Shown in pieces: positions 8,628 to 17,861 of a stretch of 64,000 bases of DNA. The position numbers were made by a program, and so were the translations under genes. Source of the stretch: Paraburkholderia atlantica (GTDB lineage: Bacteria > Pseudomonadota > Gammaproteobacteria > Burkholderiales > Burkholderiaceae); contig NZ_WHNQ01000019.1 in NCBI RefSeq assembly GCF_009362785.1, forward strand, positions 96,429-160,428. Direction: 5' to 3'. Each line of letters starts with the position of its first letter. The first letter of the stretch is position 1. The notes below the pieces were generated by a model, which ran no database searches, was not told the DNA's origin, and was given only the letters and a program-made list of their open reading frames with translations.

Positions 8628-9479
8628 ATGACGATGACGCTTCCCGTGTTCTTCGCCGTGCTGTCCGCCGCGCTTTTGCATGCGGGCTGGAACGCGGTGA
8701 TCAAGGTGCGCCTCGATCCTTTTCTGGCGATGACCCTGCTGTGCATCGCCTGCGGTCTGATCGCGCTGCCGTCGCTAGCGTTCACCGGATTCGCTCGACC
8801 TGCCGCGTGGCCCTGGGTGGCGGGATCGGTGGCGCTTCATTTCGGTTACTACGTGTGTCTGAGCGAGGCATACCGTCGTGCCGACATGAGCCAGATCTAC
8901 CCGATCGCGCGCGGCTCCGCGCCGCTGATGACCGCGCTCGTCTCCGTCACGATCTTGCACGAGACGATGAGCGCGGGCGGCGTTGCGGGGGTCGTGCTGC
9001 TCGGCAGCGGCGTGTTGCTGCTGTCGCTGCGCGGCCGCCATCACTCCGCATCGGAAAACCGTGTCGCGCTCGGCTTCGCGCTGCTCACGGCGGTGACGAT
9101 CGCGGGCTACACGGTCGTCGACGGCGTGGGCGCGCGCGTCGCCGGCAATCCGAACTCATACGCCGCGACGCTGTTCGTGTTCGATGCGTTACCGATGCTG
9201 ACGCTTTGCCTGTATCGCTACGGGCTGGCCGGCATGGCGCCGATGCGGCGTTTCCTGCTGCCGGGCTTCGCGGGCGGCGCGATGTCGCTCGCGGCGTACT
9301 GGATCGTGATCTGGGCGATGACCGTCGCTCCCATCGCCCTCGTTGCGGCAGTACGCGAGACGAGCGTGGTATTCGCTGGCTTCATCGCCGTGTATGTGCT
9401 CAAGGAGCCGTTCAGCCGCGTGCGTACCGCGGCCGCTACGTTGACGTTGGCCGGCCTTGCGCTGATGCGACTGTTCTAG
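8628..9479 (+). CDS. EamA/DMT-family transporter
   Basis: This 283-residue membrane protein has about ten hydrophobic helices in two EamA repeats. The first ends in LLLSLRGR near residue 135 and the second in AGLALMRLF at the C-terminus. The N-terminus (FFAVLSAALLHAGWNAVIK) is typical of the drug/metabolite transporter superfamily. It starts two bases after the second deoR stop and is therefore co-transcribed with the regulators, just upstream of phnW. It may move AEP, a related amine or a pathway product across the inner membrane; direction and substrate are not shown by sequence. A second ATG at 8634 is an alternative start. Confidence 0.88.
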   Translation: MTMTLPVFFAVLSAALLHAGWNAVIKVRLDPFLAMTLLCIACGLIALPSLAFTGFARPAAWPWVAGSVALHFGYYVCLSEAYRRADMSQIYPIARGSAPLMTALVSVTILHETMSAGGVAGVVLLGSGVLLLSLRGRHHSASENRVALGFALLTAVTIAGYTVVDGVGARVAGNPNSYAATLFVFDALPMLTLCLYRYGLAGMAPMRRFLLPGFAGGAMSLAAYWIVIWAMTVAPIALVAAVRETSVVFAGFIAVYVLKEPFSRVRTAAATLTLAGLALMRLF

Positions 9480-9702
9480 GCGTGCTCTTCGGCGCTGAAG
9501 GCGGCGCACCGGCCTCCTGAGCAGTGACGCAACCGGCCGCGCCTGTCACTCAATCGGCGCCGGCTACCACCCCCCGCCCCTCCACGCCTCCCACTGCGGG
9601 TTTGTCCCGAGCGGAGGCCGCTTCCCCATATCCATCACGGACTTCGCCAACTTCCAGGCGGCGTTTCGCGTGTCCGACCGGAATGTGGCATTTTTTGGCA
9701 TC

Positions 9703-9731
9703 TTGACTGTTTTTGTTGCAGCTCCTAGAGT
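9703..9731 (+). promoter_or_regulatory. phnW promoter with embedded repeat element
   Basis: TTGACT at 9703-9708 and TAGAGT at 9726-9731 are separated by exactly 17 bp, a good sigma-70-type arrangement. The spacer contains TTTTTGTTGCAG, which recurs before the divergent flavoenzyme gene. The rest of the 302-bp gap after the EamA gene (9480-9702) holds no recognisable gene. This is probably the main start site for phnW-phnA-phnY and perhaps the transporter genes. Confidence 0.65.
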
Positions 9732-9781
9732 GGGTCTCACGCACTTGCGCAGTACCCAAATCGACCCACAAGGAGACATCG

Positions 9782-10939
9782 ATGACCGGTTCCACGTATG
9801 CATCGCCGGCTTGTTCCGAAACTGGCGATCCACTGTTGCTGACCCCAGGACCACTAACGACGTCACGCACCGTCAAGGCCGCGATGATTCACGACTGGGG
9901 CTCGCGCGACGCCAACTTCATCGAGATCAACCGCTCGGTTCTCGCGCGCCTTGCCGCGATCGCCAATGGCGCGCGCGACTGGGTGACGGTACCGATGCAG
10001 GGCTCGGGCACCTTCGCCGTCGAGGCGATGCTCACCACCTTCGTGCCGCCCGGCGGCGAGGTGCTGGTGCTGATCAACGGTGCGTATGGCAAGCGTGCGA
10101 AGCGCATCCTCGAAATCGCCGGCCGCAAGACCGTCGTGCATGAAACGGCCGAGGACACGCCGCCCGATCTCGCCGAGATCGACAAGGTGCTGGCCGCCTC
10201 GCCGTCGATCACGCATGTGTTCGCGGTTCACTGCGAGACCACCGCGGGCATTCTCAATCCGATCGCGCAGATCGGCGCGCTCGCGGCCCGCTACGGCAAG
10301 GGCTATCTGGTCGATTCGATGAGCGCGTTCGGCGCGTTGCCGCTCGACGTGCAGACGATGCATATCGATGCGGTCGCCGCGTCGTCGAACAAGTGCATCG
10401 AAGGCGTGCCCGGTCTCGGCTTCGTGATCTGCCGACGTGAAGCGCTAGCCCGCACGCAGGGCAACGCGACTACGCTCGTGCTCGATCTGCACGAGCAATG
10501 GACCAACCTCGAAAAGACCAGCCAGTACCGCTTCACGCCGCCCACGCACGTGATCGTCGCGTTCCATCAGGCGCTGGAGGAATTCGATGCCGAAGGCGGC
10601 GTTGCGGGGCGCGGCGCGCGCTATCGCAACAACTGCCGGATTCTCGTCGAAGGCATGCGCGCGCTCGGCTTCAAGCCGCTGCTGGCTGAAGCGCTGCAGG
10701 CTCCGATCATCGTGACCTTCCACATGCCCGAGGACCCTCGCTTCGAATTCCAGCGCTTCTACGACAGCCTGAAGGCGCGCGGCTATGTGATCTATCCGGG
10801 CAAGCTCACCGTCGCGGACTCGTTCCGCATCGGCTGCATCGGCCGGCTCGGCGAGCGCGAGATGCGCGCCGCGCTCAGTGCGATCAGCGAGGTGCTCGAT
10901 GAAATGGGCATTAACGCGCCGGTCGCGAAAACGGCTTGA
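9782..10939 (+). CDS. phnW: 2-aminoethylphosphonate:pyruvate transaminase
   Basis: PhnW moves the amino group of 2-aminoethylphosphonate to pyruvate, giving phosphonoacetaldehyde and alanine. The 385-residue protein shows the family hallmarks: LLTPGPLTTSRTVK near residue 20, VPMQGSGTFAVEA near 75, and the PLP-binding lysine (Lys204) in SSNKCIEGVPGLGF. The end matches known PhnW proteins (YPGKLT, then FRIGCIG). Start ATG 9782 has AAGGAG at 9770-9775; the longer frame upstream lies in the promoter. It is followed after 10 bp by phnA and then phnY, so phosphonoacetaldehyde is routed by oxidation to phosphonoacetate rather than by the hydrolase PhnX, which is absent here. Expression is probably under the DeoR regulators. 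Confidence 0.96.
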   Translation: MTGSTYASPACSETGDPLLLTPGPLTTSRTVKAAMIHDWGSRDANFIEINRSVLARLAAIANGARDWVTVPMQGSGTFAVEAMLTTFVPPGGEVLVLINGAYGKRAKRILEIAGRKTVVHETAEDTPPDLAEIDKVLAASPSITHVFAVHCETTAGILNPIAQIGALAARYGKGYLVDSMSAFGALPLDVQTMHIDAVAASSNKCIEGVPGLGFVICRREALARTQGNATTLVLDLHEQWTNLEKTSQYRFTPPTHVIVAFHQALEEFDAEGGVAGRGARYRNNCRILVEGMRALGFKPLLAEALQAPIIVTFHMPEDPRFEFQRFYDSLKARGYVIYPGKLTVADSFRIGCIGRLGEREMRAALSAISEVLDEMGINAPVAKTA

Positions 10940-10949
10940 GGGGGACATC

Positions 10950-12221
10950 ATGAGTACGCTGCAAGACACGGTGCTGAGCATCAATGGCCGCGACTATCGC
11001 TTTCCGGCGGAGCCGGTCGTCGTGATCTGCCTCGACGGTTCGGAGCCCGCCTATATCGAGGAAGCCGCGAAGGCCGGGCACGCGCCGCATCTCGCGAAGC
11101 TGCTGCGCACGGGCACGAGCCGCATCGCCCAATGCGTGATTCCGAGCTTCACGAACCCGAACAATCTGTCGATCGTCACAGGCCGTCCGCCCAAGGTGCA
11201 CGGCATCGTGGGCAACTACTTCTACGACCGCGCGAGCGGCGAAGAAGTGATGATGAACGACGCCCGCTTCCTGCGTGCGCCGACGATCTTCGCGGCGTTC
11301 CACGACGCCGGTGCGAAGGTCGCCGTCGTCACCGCGAAGGACAAGCTGCGCACGCTGCTCGGCAAAGGGCTCGACTTCACGAGCGGCCGCGCGATCGCCT
11401 TTTCGGCTGAAAAGGCCAACGAGGCGACCCGTGCACAGAATGGCCTCGGCGACGTGCTCGCCTACGTCGGCAAGCCGCTGCCGGATGTGTATTCGGCGGA
11501 CCTGTCCGAGTTCGTGTTCGCGGCGGGCGTCAAACTGCTCGACACGTTCCGGCCTGACCTGATGTACCTGTCGACGACGGACTACGTGCAGCATAAGGCG
11601 GCGCCGGGCTCGCCCAAAGCCAACGAGTTCTACGCGATGTTCGACCGCTACGTCGGCGCGCTCGATGCGGCAGGCTGCGTGCTGGCGATCACCGCCGATC
11701 ACGGCATGAACGGCAAACATCGCGCGGATGGCGCGCCCGACGTGCTGTACCTGCAAGACCTGTTCGACGGATGGACAGGCAAAGGCCGCTCGCGCGTGAT
11801 TCTGCCGATCACCGATCCGTACGTCGCGCATCACGGGGCGCTCGGCTCTTTCGCCACCATCTATCTGCCCGATGGGATCGCCGCGGCCGACGCAGCGGCG
11901 CTGCTCGAACGGCTGCGCGGGACCGAAGGCATCCAGCTCGCGCTGACGAGCGCCGACGCCTGCGAGCGCTTCGAGCTGCCGCCCGACCGTATCGGCGACG
12001 TCGTCGTGGTCGGCACACGCGCCAAGGTATTCGGCACGAGCGCCGCGCGTCACGACCTGTCGGGACTCACCGAGCCGTTGCGTTCGCATGGCGGGCTATC
12101 GGAACAGAACGTGCCGCTGATCGTCAACCGCAGAACCGACTGGCCAGCGGACCGCGCGCTGCGCAACTTCGACATCTTCGATGTCGCGCTGAACCACGTA
12201 ACGCAAGGCGCCGCGGCATAA
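10950..12221 (+). CDS. phnA: Phosphonoacetate hydrolase
   Basis: This 423-residue alkaline-phosphatase-superfamily enzyme cleaves the C-P bond of phosphonoacetate to acetate and phosphate. All active-site residues known for the Sinorhizobium PhnA are present: Asp29 (CLDG), nucleophile Thr68 (PSFTNPNN), Asp211 and His215 (TTDYVQH), Asp250-His251 (TADHGMNGK) and the C-terminal histidine at 380 (RSHGGLSEQ). The first six occupy identical residue numbers. ATG 10950 follows a GAGGGGG Shine-Dalgarno, 10 bp after phnW. It completes the PhnW-PhnY-PhnA route for AEP use as carbon, nitrogen and phosphorus source. Confidence 0.96.
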   Translation: MSTLQDTVLSINGRDYRFPAEPVVVICLDGSEPAYIEEAAKAGHAPHLAKLLRTGTSRIAQCVIPSFTNPNNLSIVTGRPPKVHGIVGNYFYDRASGEEVMMNDARFLRAPTIFAAFHDAGAKVAVVTAKDKLRTLLGKGLDFTSGRAIAFSAEKANEATRAQNGLGDVLAYVGKPLPDVYSADLSEFVFAAGVKLLDTFRPDLMYLSTTDYVQHKAAPGSPKANEFYAMFDRYVGALDAAGCVLAITADHGMNGKHRADGAPDVLYLQDLFDGWTGKGRSRVILPITDPYVAHHGALGSFATIYLPDGIAAADAAALLERLRGTEGIQLALTSADACERFELPPDRIGDVVVVGTRAKVFGTSAARHDLSGLTEPLRSHGGLSEQNVPLIVNRRTDWPADRALRNFDIFDVALNHVTQGAAA

Positions 12222-12301
12222 CGCGTCGATCACAACAACCCGCGCGCTCCGCTTGTCGCGGCGGCCTGCGGGCTCCACCGGATCATTGAACGAGGTATTC
12301 G

Positions 12302-13750
12302 ATGAACGTCATGACCAAACCCGCCTTCAGGCAGGAATCGATGCGCATCGCCGGCCAGCACACGACCACCGACGAGCTGATCGAAGTCTTCAACCCGTAC
12401 ACGAACGAGGTCGTCGGCACCGTGCCCGCGGGTCGTCCCGAACACGTGCAGCAGGCGTTCGCGAAAGCGCACGCATTCAAGCCGCGGCTCACGCGCTTCG
12501 AGCGTCAGCGCATCCTGCAGCGCACGGCCGAGATGCTGAGCGAGCGCAAGGAAGACTTTGCACGCCTGATCACCGCGGAGTCGGGGCTGTGCTGGAAGGA
12601 TGGTCTTTACGAGGCGAGCCGCGCCTACGACGTGTGGTCGTTCGCGGCGCAGCTCACGATCAAGGATGACGGCGAGGTCTATTCCTGCGATATCAGCCCG
12701 AACGGCAAGAACCGCAAGATTTTCACGACGCGGCTGCCGCTGCTCGGCGTGATTTCGGCGATCACGCCGTTCAATCATCCGCTGAACATGGTGAGCCACA
12801 AGCTCGCGCCCGCGATCGCGACCAACAACCGGGTGGTGCTGAAGCCCACCGAGCTCACGCCGCTCACCGCGCTCGCGCTTGCCGACGTGCTCTATGAAGC
12901 GGGCCTGCCGCCGGAAATGCTGAGCGTCGTCACCGGCAATCCGCGCACGATGGGCGATGCGATGATCACCGATCCGCACTGTGATCTCGTCACGTTCACA
13001 GGCTCCGTGCGAGTCGGCAAATACATCGCGCAGCACGCGGGCTATCGCCGCACGGTGCTGGAACTCGGCGGCAACGATCCGCTGATCGTGATGGAGGACG
13101 CCGATCTCGACAAGGCCGCGCAGCTCGCGGTAACCGGTGCGACGAAAAATTCGGGGCAGCGCTGCACGGCGGTCAAGCGGATTCTCGTGGTGCAAAGCGT
13201 GGCCGACGCGTTTGTCGAGCGCGTGCTCGTGCATGCGAAAAAGCTCAAGTGCGGCGATCCGATGGACCCGTCCGTCGACGTGGGCACCGTCATCAACGAG
13301 GCCTCCGCGCAACTGTTCGAGCGACGCGTGGCCGACGCGCAGGCCCACGGTGCCCAGGTGCTTTACGGCGCGCCGCGCCAAGGCGCGCTGTTCCATCCGA
13401 CCGTCGTCGACCATGTGCCGTACGACTGCGAGCTCGTGCGCGAAGAGACCTTCGGCCCGGTAATCCCGCTCATCCGCGTGCCCGATGCGATCGAAGAAGT
13501 GATCCGGGTTTCGAACTCGACCGCGTATGGCCTTTCGTCGGGCGTCTGCACGAACCGGCTCGACTACATCACGCGCTTCGTCAGGGAGCTGGAAGTCGGC
13601 ACCGTGAACGTGTGGGAAGTGCCCGGCTATCGCACGGAGATGTCGCCGTTCGGCGGCATCAAGGATTCAGGCAATGGTTACAAGGAGGGCATGGTCGAGG
13701 CAATGAAGAGCTACTCGAATGTGCGGACCTGGTCGATGCCCTGGGAGTGA
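12302..13750 (+). CDS. phnY: Phosphonoacetaldehyde dehydrogenase
   Basis: This is a 482-residue NAD-dependent aldehyde dehydrogenase. The catalytic cysteine is Cys288 in NSGQRCTAV, the general-base glutamate is Glu254 in LELGGNDP, and the cofactor-binding segment FNHPLNMVSHK is present. Its place directly after phnW and phnA identifies the substrate as phosphonoacetaldehyde, oxidised to phosphonoacetate, the PhnA substrate. The start at 12302 has a GAGG 8-11 bases upstream. The 80-bp gap after phnA holds no clear terminator, so the three genes are probably one operon. The C-terminus (MSPFGGIKDSGNGYKEG) is standard for the family. Confidence 0.94.
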   Translation: MNVMTKPAFRQESMRIAGQHTTTDELIEVFNPYTNEVVGTVPAGRPEHVQQAFAKAHAFKPRLTRFERQRILQRTAEMLSERKEDFARLITAESGLCWKDGLYEASRAYDVWSFAAQLTIKDDGEVYSCDISPNGKNRKIFTTRLPLLGVISAITPFNHPLNMVSHKLAPAIATNNRVVLKPTELTPLTALALADVLYEAGLPPEMLSVVTGNPRTMGDAMITDPHCDLVTFTGSVRVGKYIAQHAGYRRTVLELGGNDPLIVMEDADLDKAAQLAVTGATKNSGQRCTAVKRILVVQSVADAFVERVLVHAKKLKCGDPMDPSVDVGTVINEASAQLFERRVADAQAHGAQVLYGAPRQGALFHPTVVDHVPYDCELVREETFGPVIPLIRVPDAIEEVIRVSNSTAYGLSSGVCTNRLDYITRFVRELEVGTVNVWEVPGYRTEMSPFGGIKDSGNGYKEGMVEAMKSYSNVRTWSMPWE

Positions 13751-13811
13751 CCGTCCGCTCGACCAGGTGAAATGCTGACCTCATCCGAACTCAACGCAAG
13801 GAAGGATGGAT

Positions 13812-14843
13812 ATGAAAACTCGTCTGATCGCCCTGGCCGCCTGCGCGCTCGCCATGGCAACGCCCCCCCTCTACGCACAGTCCGACGTCGTGACCCTCTA
13901 TGCCGCGGATGGTTTGCACGACGGTTCGCCGAGCTGGTTCGGCAACCAGTTCGAAGCCTTCACGAAGGCGACCGGCATCAAGGTGCAGTACATCGAGGCC
14001 GGCTCGAGCGGCGTGGTGGACCGGCTGAGCAAGGAGAAGTCGAACACCCAGGCGGACGTGCTCGTCACACTGCCGCCCTTCATGCAGAAAGCCGCGGCTG
14101 ACGGTCTGTTGCAGTCCTATTCGCCGGCGGGCGCCGACAAGATCGAGACGCGCGACAAGGACCCGAAAGGCCTGTACTACGCGATGGTCGGTAACTATCC
14201 GAGCTTCATCTACAACTCGGCGGTGCTGAAGAGCCCGCCCAAGACCTACGCCGACCTGCTCGCACCGCAGTTCAAGCAGAAGATCCAGTACTCGACGCCG
14301 GGTCAGGCCGGCGACGGCACGGCGCTGATGCTGCAGACCTTCCACGCGTTCGGTGGCAAGCCGGCCGGCTTCGACTATTTGCGCAAGCTGCAGACCAACA
14401 ACCTCGGGCCGTCCGCGTCGACCGGCAAGCTGACGGCGCTCGTCAACAAAGGCGAGCTCTTCGTGGCCAACGGCGATATGCAGATGAACCTCGCGCAGAT
14501 GCGCGAGAACCCCAACGTCGCGATGTTCTTCCCGGCCGGTCCCGACGGCCGCCGCACCACCTTTGCGTTGCCCTACTACGTCGGCCTCGTGGCGAACGCG
14601 CCGCATGCCGGCAATGGCAAAAAGCTGATCGATTTCCTGTTGAGCGCGCCAGCGCAGCAGGAAGTCAGCAAGGTCGCCTACGGCTTCCCGGTGCGCACGG
14701 ATGTGCATCCGACGGACAGCAACTTCCAGGCGTTGAACACGATGCTGAAGGGCGTCGACATCTGGCAACCCGATTGGAACCAGGTGCTCCAGGAGCTGCG
14801 TCCCGACGTGGCCGCCTACAACCAGGCGATTTCCATCGACTAA
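13812..14843 (+). CDS. phnS: AEP ABC transporter, periplasmic binding protein
   Basis: This 343-residue family 1-type (iron/thiamine/spermidine-like) solute-binding protein has a clear Sec signal (RLIALAACALAMATPPLYAQ, cleavage near residue 23). The PhnS class of 2-aminoethylphosphonate-binding proteins belongs to this fold; the gene directly follows phnWAY and precedes a matching ATPase and two permeases. The body shows a typical hinge protein with YNSAVLKSPPKTYADL and a GDMQMNLAQM segment. ATG 13812 is chosen because AAGGAAGG ends six bases before it; the ATG at 13806 overlaps that site. AEP as ligand is inferred from context. Confidence 0.9.
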   Translation: MKTRLIALAACALAMATPPLYAQSDVVTLYAADGLHDGSPSWFGNQFEAFTKATGIKVQYIEAGSSGVVDRLSKEKSNTQADVLVTLPPFMQKAAADGLLQSYSPAGADKIETRDKDPKGLYYAMVGNYPSFIYNSAVLKSPPKTYADLLAPQFKQKIQYSTPGQAGDGTALMLQTFHAFGGKPAGFDYLRKLQTNNLGPSASTGKLTALVNKGELFVANGDMQMNLAQMRENPNVAMFFPAGPDGRRTTFALPYYVGLVANAPHAGNGKKLIDFLLSAPAQQEVSKVAYGFPVRTDVHPTDSNFQALNTMLKGVDIWQPDWNQVLQELRPDVAAYNQAISID

Positions 14844-14865
14844 CCCAGCTACCGACGAGCGACTA

Positions 14866-16041
14866 ATGGCAAACACCATGACCATGGAACGGGGGCCGCA
14901 GCGGCGCGCCTCCACTGCCCCGAGCGTCATCGCGCACGGAGCGAGCGGCATCGGTTTCGAAGGCGTGTCGGTGGCTTACGGCAGCCAGACCATTCTGGAG
15001 TCCCTGACGCTGACCGTGAAGCCCGGCGAAATCGTCGCGCTGATCGGCCCGTCCGGCTCCGGCAAGACGACCGCGTTGCGCGCCGTCGCCGGCTTCGTGC
15101 AGCCGAGCGCCGGGCGCATCACCATCGGCGATCGCGACGTGACCCGGCTGCCGCCGTACGCACGCAACATCGGCATGGTGGTGCAGAACTACGCGCTGTT
15201 TCCCCATATGCGCGTCGAGGACAACGTCGCCTTCGGGCTGCGTGCCCGTGGCGCGGACGCCGAGGTGATTCGCGAACGCGTGCCCGAGTGCCTCGGCCTC
15301 GTCGGTATGGCGAAGTACGCGAAGCGCTATCCGCGCGAGTTGTCGGGCGGTCAGCAGCAGCGCGTGGCGATCGCCCGCGCGCTCGCGATCCGTCCGCAGG
15401 TGCTGCTGCTCGACGAGCCGCTCTCGGCGCTCGACGCGCAGATCCGCCGCTCGATGCTCGACGAACTCGCGAAGCTGCACCGTACGCTGCCGTCGCTCAC
15501 GGTGCTGTACGTGACGCACGACCAGACCGAGGCGCTGACGCTCGCAAACCACATCGGCATCATGCGCGACGGCCACCTGGTCGCTTACGGCGACGCGCAA
15601 GGGCTCTATCGTCATCCGCCGAACCGCTTCGCCGCCGAGTTCCTCGGCCGCGCGAACGTGCTGCCGGCACAGCAGCTCGAACCGATGGACGACGGGCGCG
15701 CACGCGTGCGCTTTCATAGCCAGCCGCTCGAAGGCTGCAACCACCACGGACTCGCGGCCGGCGCCGCCTGCTTCGTGTGCGTGCGGCCGCACCATCTGCA
15801 GTTCGCTGCGGGCGGCGGTGAGCGAGGCGGCGATGGGCGACGCCTGAACCAACTGACAGGGGTCGTCGTCAGCGTGCAGTGGCTCGGCGAAATGCACAGC
15901 ATCGTGCTCGATGTCGAAGGCGAGCTGCTGCGGCTCACCTGCGCGCCGCTCGCGGAGCCGCCAGAGCCGGGCACTGCGCTCAGCGTACGTTTCGATCCCG
16001 CGGATGTCACTCTCGTACCGGAGGCTGAACGTCATGGCTGA
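14866..16041 (+). CDS. phnT: AEP ABC transporter, ATP-binding protein
   Basis: This 391-residue ABC ATPase has Walker A GPSGSGKTT near residue 61, the Q-loop in VVQNYALFPHM, signature LSGGQQQRV near 160 and Walker B VLLLDEPLSALD near 180, followed by the switch histidine in YVTHDQTEALTL. A TOBE-type C-terminal domain follows from about residue 290, as in PotA/FbpC-type importers. It sits 22 bp after phnS and overlaps phnU by 8 bp, so it energises the AEP importer. The Shine-Dalgarno before the ATG is weak (GAGCGA), which suggests coupling to upstream translation. Confidence 0.93.
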   Translation: MANTMTMERGPQRRASTAPSVIAHGASGIGFEGVSVAYGSQTILESLTLTVKPGEIVALIGPSGSGKTTALRAVAGFVQPSAGRITIGDRDVTRLPPYARNIGMVVQNYALFPHMRVEDNVAFGLRARGADAEVIRERVPECLGLVGMAKYAKRYPRELSGGQQQRVAIARALAIRPQVLLLDEPLSALDAQIRRSMLDELAKLHRTLPSLTVLYVTHDQTEALTLANHIGIMRDGHLVAYGDAQGLYRHPPNRFAAEFLGRANVLPAQQLEPMDDGRARVRFHSQPLEGCNHHGLAAGAACFVCVRPHHLQFAAGGGERGGDGRRLNQLTGVVVSVQWLGEMHSIVLDVEGELLRLTCAPLAEPPEPGTALSVRFDPADVTLVPEAERHG

Positions 16042-16918
16042 TATCGTCATCGCGCCGCCGGCACGCGCGCGTGCGCCGGCCGCGGGGCTAGGCGGCCTGT
16101 GGATCGCGCCGCCGCTCGCGGTGCTCGCCGCGCTGTTCTTTTACCCGTTCGGGCTGATCGTCGTACAGGCGCTGGGCGGCGACCAGCATGTGCTGTCGTT
16201 CGCGAACTTCGAGCACGTGCTGCGCTCGCGCCAGTTCCTGAGCGGTCTCTATCACACGATCGCGATCGCAGTATCGGCCTCGGCGGGATGCCTCGTGCTC
16301 GGCTTCGTGTTCTCGCTCGTGATCGCGTTCGTGCCGTTTCCGGGCGCGCGTTTCGTGGGCCGGCTCATCGATACGTTCATCGCGCTTCCCACCTTCCTCG
16401 TCGCGCTCGCGTTCACGTTCGTGTACGGTTCGGCCGGACTGCTGAACCAGTCGCTGATGGAGATGTTCCATCTGCCGCTGCCGCCGCTGAACTTCCTGTA
16501 CACGCAATGGGGTGTCGTGCTGTCGGAGATCACGGTCTATACACCGTTCATCATGCGTCCGTTGCTCGCGTGCTTCTCGCAGATCGACAGTGCTCAGATC
16601 GAGATGGCGGGCAGCCTCGGCGCGCGGCCGCTGCGCATCATCCGGCAGATCATCCTGCCCGCCGCGTTGCCTGCGCTGTTGGCGGGCGGCAGCCTGTGTC
16701 TGCTGTTGACCGTCAACGAGTTCGGCATCGTGCTCTTCATCGGCGCGAAAGACGTGATCACGTTGCCGCTGCTGATTTACGACAAGGCGATCCAGGAATT
16801 CGACTACACCACCGCGTGTGTGATCGCCGTCGTCAATATCGCGCTGTCGCTCGGGCTTTATGCCTGCTACCGCGCCGTCGTGTCACTTTGCGGAGGTCGC
16901 CGTGCTGCTCTGGGCTAA
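16034..16918 (+). CDS. phnU: AEP ABC transporter, inner-membrane permease 1
   Basis: This is a 294-residue permease with about six transmembrane helices, starting at WIAPPLAVLAALFFYPFGL. The cytoplasmic EAA loop is visible as MAGSLGARPLRIIRQIILPA, the coupling site for the ATPase. The start ATG 16034 overlaps the end of phnT by 8 bp. This is one of two non-identical permeases, the usual arrangement in PhnSTUV importers. A longer open frame upstream (from 15911) lies inside phnT and is discounted. Confidence 0.92.
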   Translation: MADIVIAPPARARAPAAGLGGLWIAPPLAVLAALFFYPFGLIVVQALGGDQHVLSFANFEHVLRSRQFLSGLYHTIAIAVSASAGCLVLGFVFSLVIAFVPFPGARFVGRLIDTFIALPTFLVALAFTFVYGSAGLLNQSLMEMFHLPLPPLNFLYTQWGVVLSEITVYTPFIMRPLLACFSQIDSAQIEMAGSLGARPLRIIRQIILPAALPALLAGGSLCLLLTVNEFGIVLFIGAKDVITLPLLIYDKAIQEFDYTTACVIAVVNIALSLGLYACYRAVVSLCGGRRAALG

Positions 16919-17702
16919 ATGGGGTAAGTGGCTGACGTGGAGCGGCACGGCGTTGCTGTTCTGCGCAGTCTACGGGCTGCCGGTCGCGATGATCGCGCTC
17001 GCCAGCATCAGCGGACAGTGGAACGGTATCCTGCCGAGCCACCTGACACTCGAGCATTACGCGCGGGTGCTGCATACCGATTCGGCGAGCCAGTTGCGAG
17101 TGAGCGTGCTGACCGGCGTGGTCGCGAGCGTCGCGGCGCTCGTCAGCGGCACGTGGGCCGCACTCGCGCTGCGCCGCATCAAAGGCCTGCCGCGCCGCGT
17201 GCTCGACGTGGTCTTCTTCGTGCCGAGCGCGGTGCCGTCGGTCTCGATCGGGCTCGGCTTGCTGGTCGCATTCAGCCGGCCGCCGGTGTTGCTCAACGGC
17301 ACGGCGACGATCGTCTTCATCGCGCACTTCCTGCTGATCTCGGCGTTCACCTACGGCAACGTGGCGGCCGGGCTTGCGCGGGTCGCGCCGGAATACGGCG
17401 AGGTGGCCCAGAGCCTCGGCGCCCGGCCGCTCTACCAGCTCTCGCGCGTGACGCTGCCGCTCGTCGCACCGTACCTGCTCGCATCGTTCAGCCTGAGCTT
17501 CGCACTGTCGATGGGCGAACTCGGTGCGACGCTGATGATCTATCCGCCGGGCTGGGTCACGCTGCCGGTGGGCATCTTCGCGCTGTCCGACCGCGGTGCG
17601 ATCTTCGACGCCGCGACGCTCACGATGATCCTCGGTATCGGCACGCTCGCGGTATTGATGGGGCTCTCGCGCATCTCGAACCGTGCAATGGTGCGTGGAT
17701 GA
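16902..17702 (+). CDS. phnV: AEP ABC transporter, inner-membrane permease 2
   Basis: This 266-residue second permease has about six membrane helices and an EAA loop (AQSLGARPLYQLSRVTLPL). The start is a GTG at 16902 with GGAGG at 16892-16896, overlapping the end of phnU by 17 bp; the in-frame ATG at 16860 would lie deep inside phnU without a ribosome site. With PhnS, T and U it forms a complete importer for AEP or a close analogue. A hairpin follows at 17713-17745. Confidence 0.9.
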   Translation: MLLWAKWGKWLTWSGTALLFCAVYGLPVAMIALASISGQWNGILPSHLTLEHYARVLHTDSASQLRVSVLTGVVASVAALVSGTWAALALRRIKGLPRRVLDVVFFVPSAVPSVSIGLGLLVAFSRPPVLLNGTATIVFIAHFLLISAFTYGNVAAGLARVAPEYGEVAQSLGARPLYQLSRVTLPLVAPYLLASFSLSFALSMGELGATLMIYPPGWVTLPVGIFALSDRGAIFDAATLTMILGIGTLAVLMGLSRISNRAMVRG

Positions 17703-17712
17703 CGGTGTCCCT

Positions 17713-17745
17713 GAGCGTCAGGGAAAGAGCCGCGATCTGACGCTC
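17713..17745 (+). terminator. Hairpin downstream of phnV
   Basis: GAGCGTCAG at 17713-17721 pairs perfectly with CTGACGCTC at 17737-17745 across a 15-base loop. There is no T-run, so it is not a classical intrinsic terminator. It may stabilise the 3' end of the phn transcript or partially terminate before the Na/Pi gene. Confidence 0.45.
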
Positions 17746-17861
17746 GCCGTCACACCGGCGCAGATGCCGGAGGCGCCGTGGATACTCGAGGAGGCAATCG
17801 CGGCGGGCGCTGAGCGGGCCTGAAAGATGCGCACGACAAAAAACATAAAGGGAGGTGCCAG

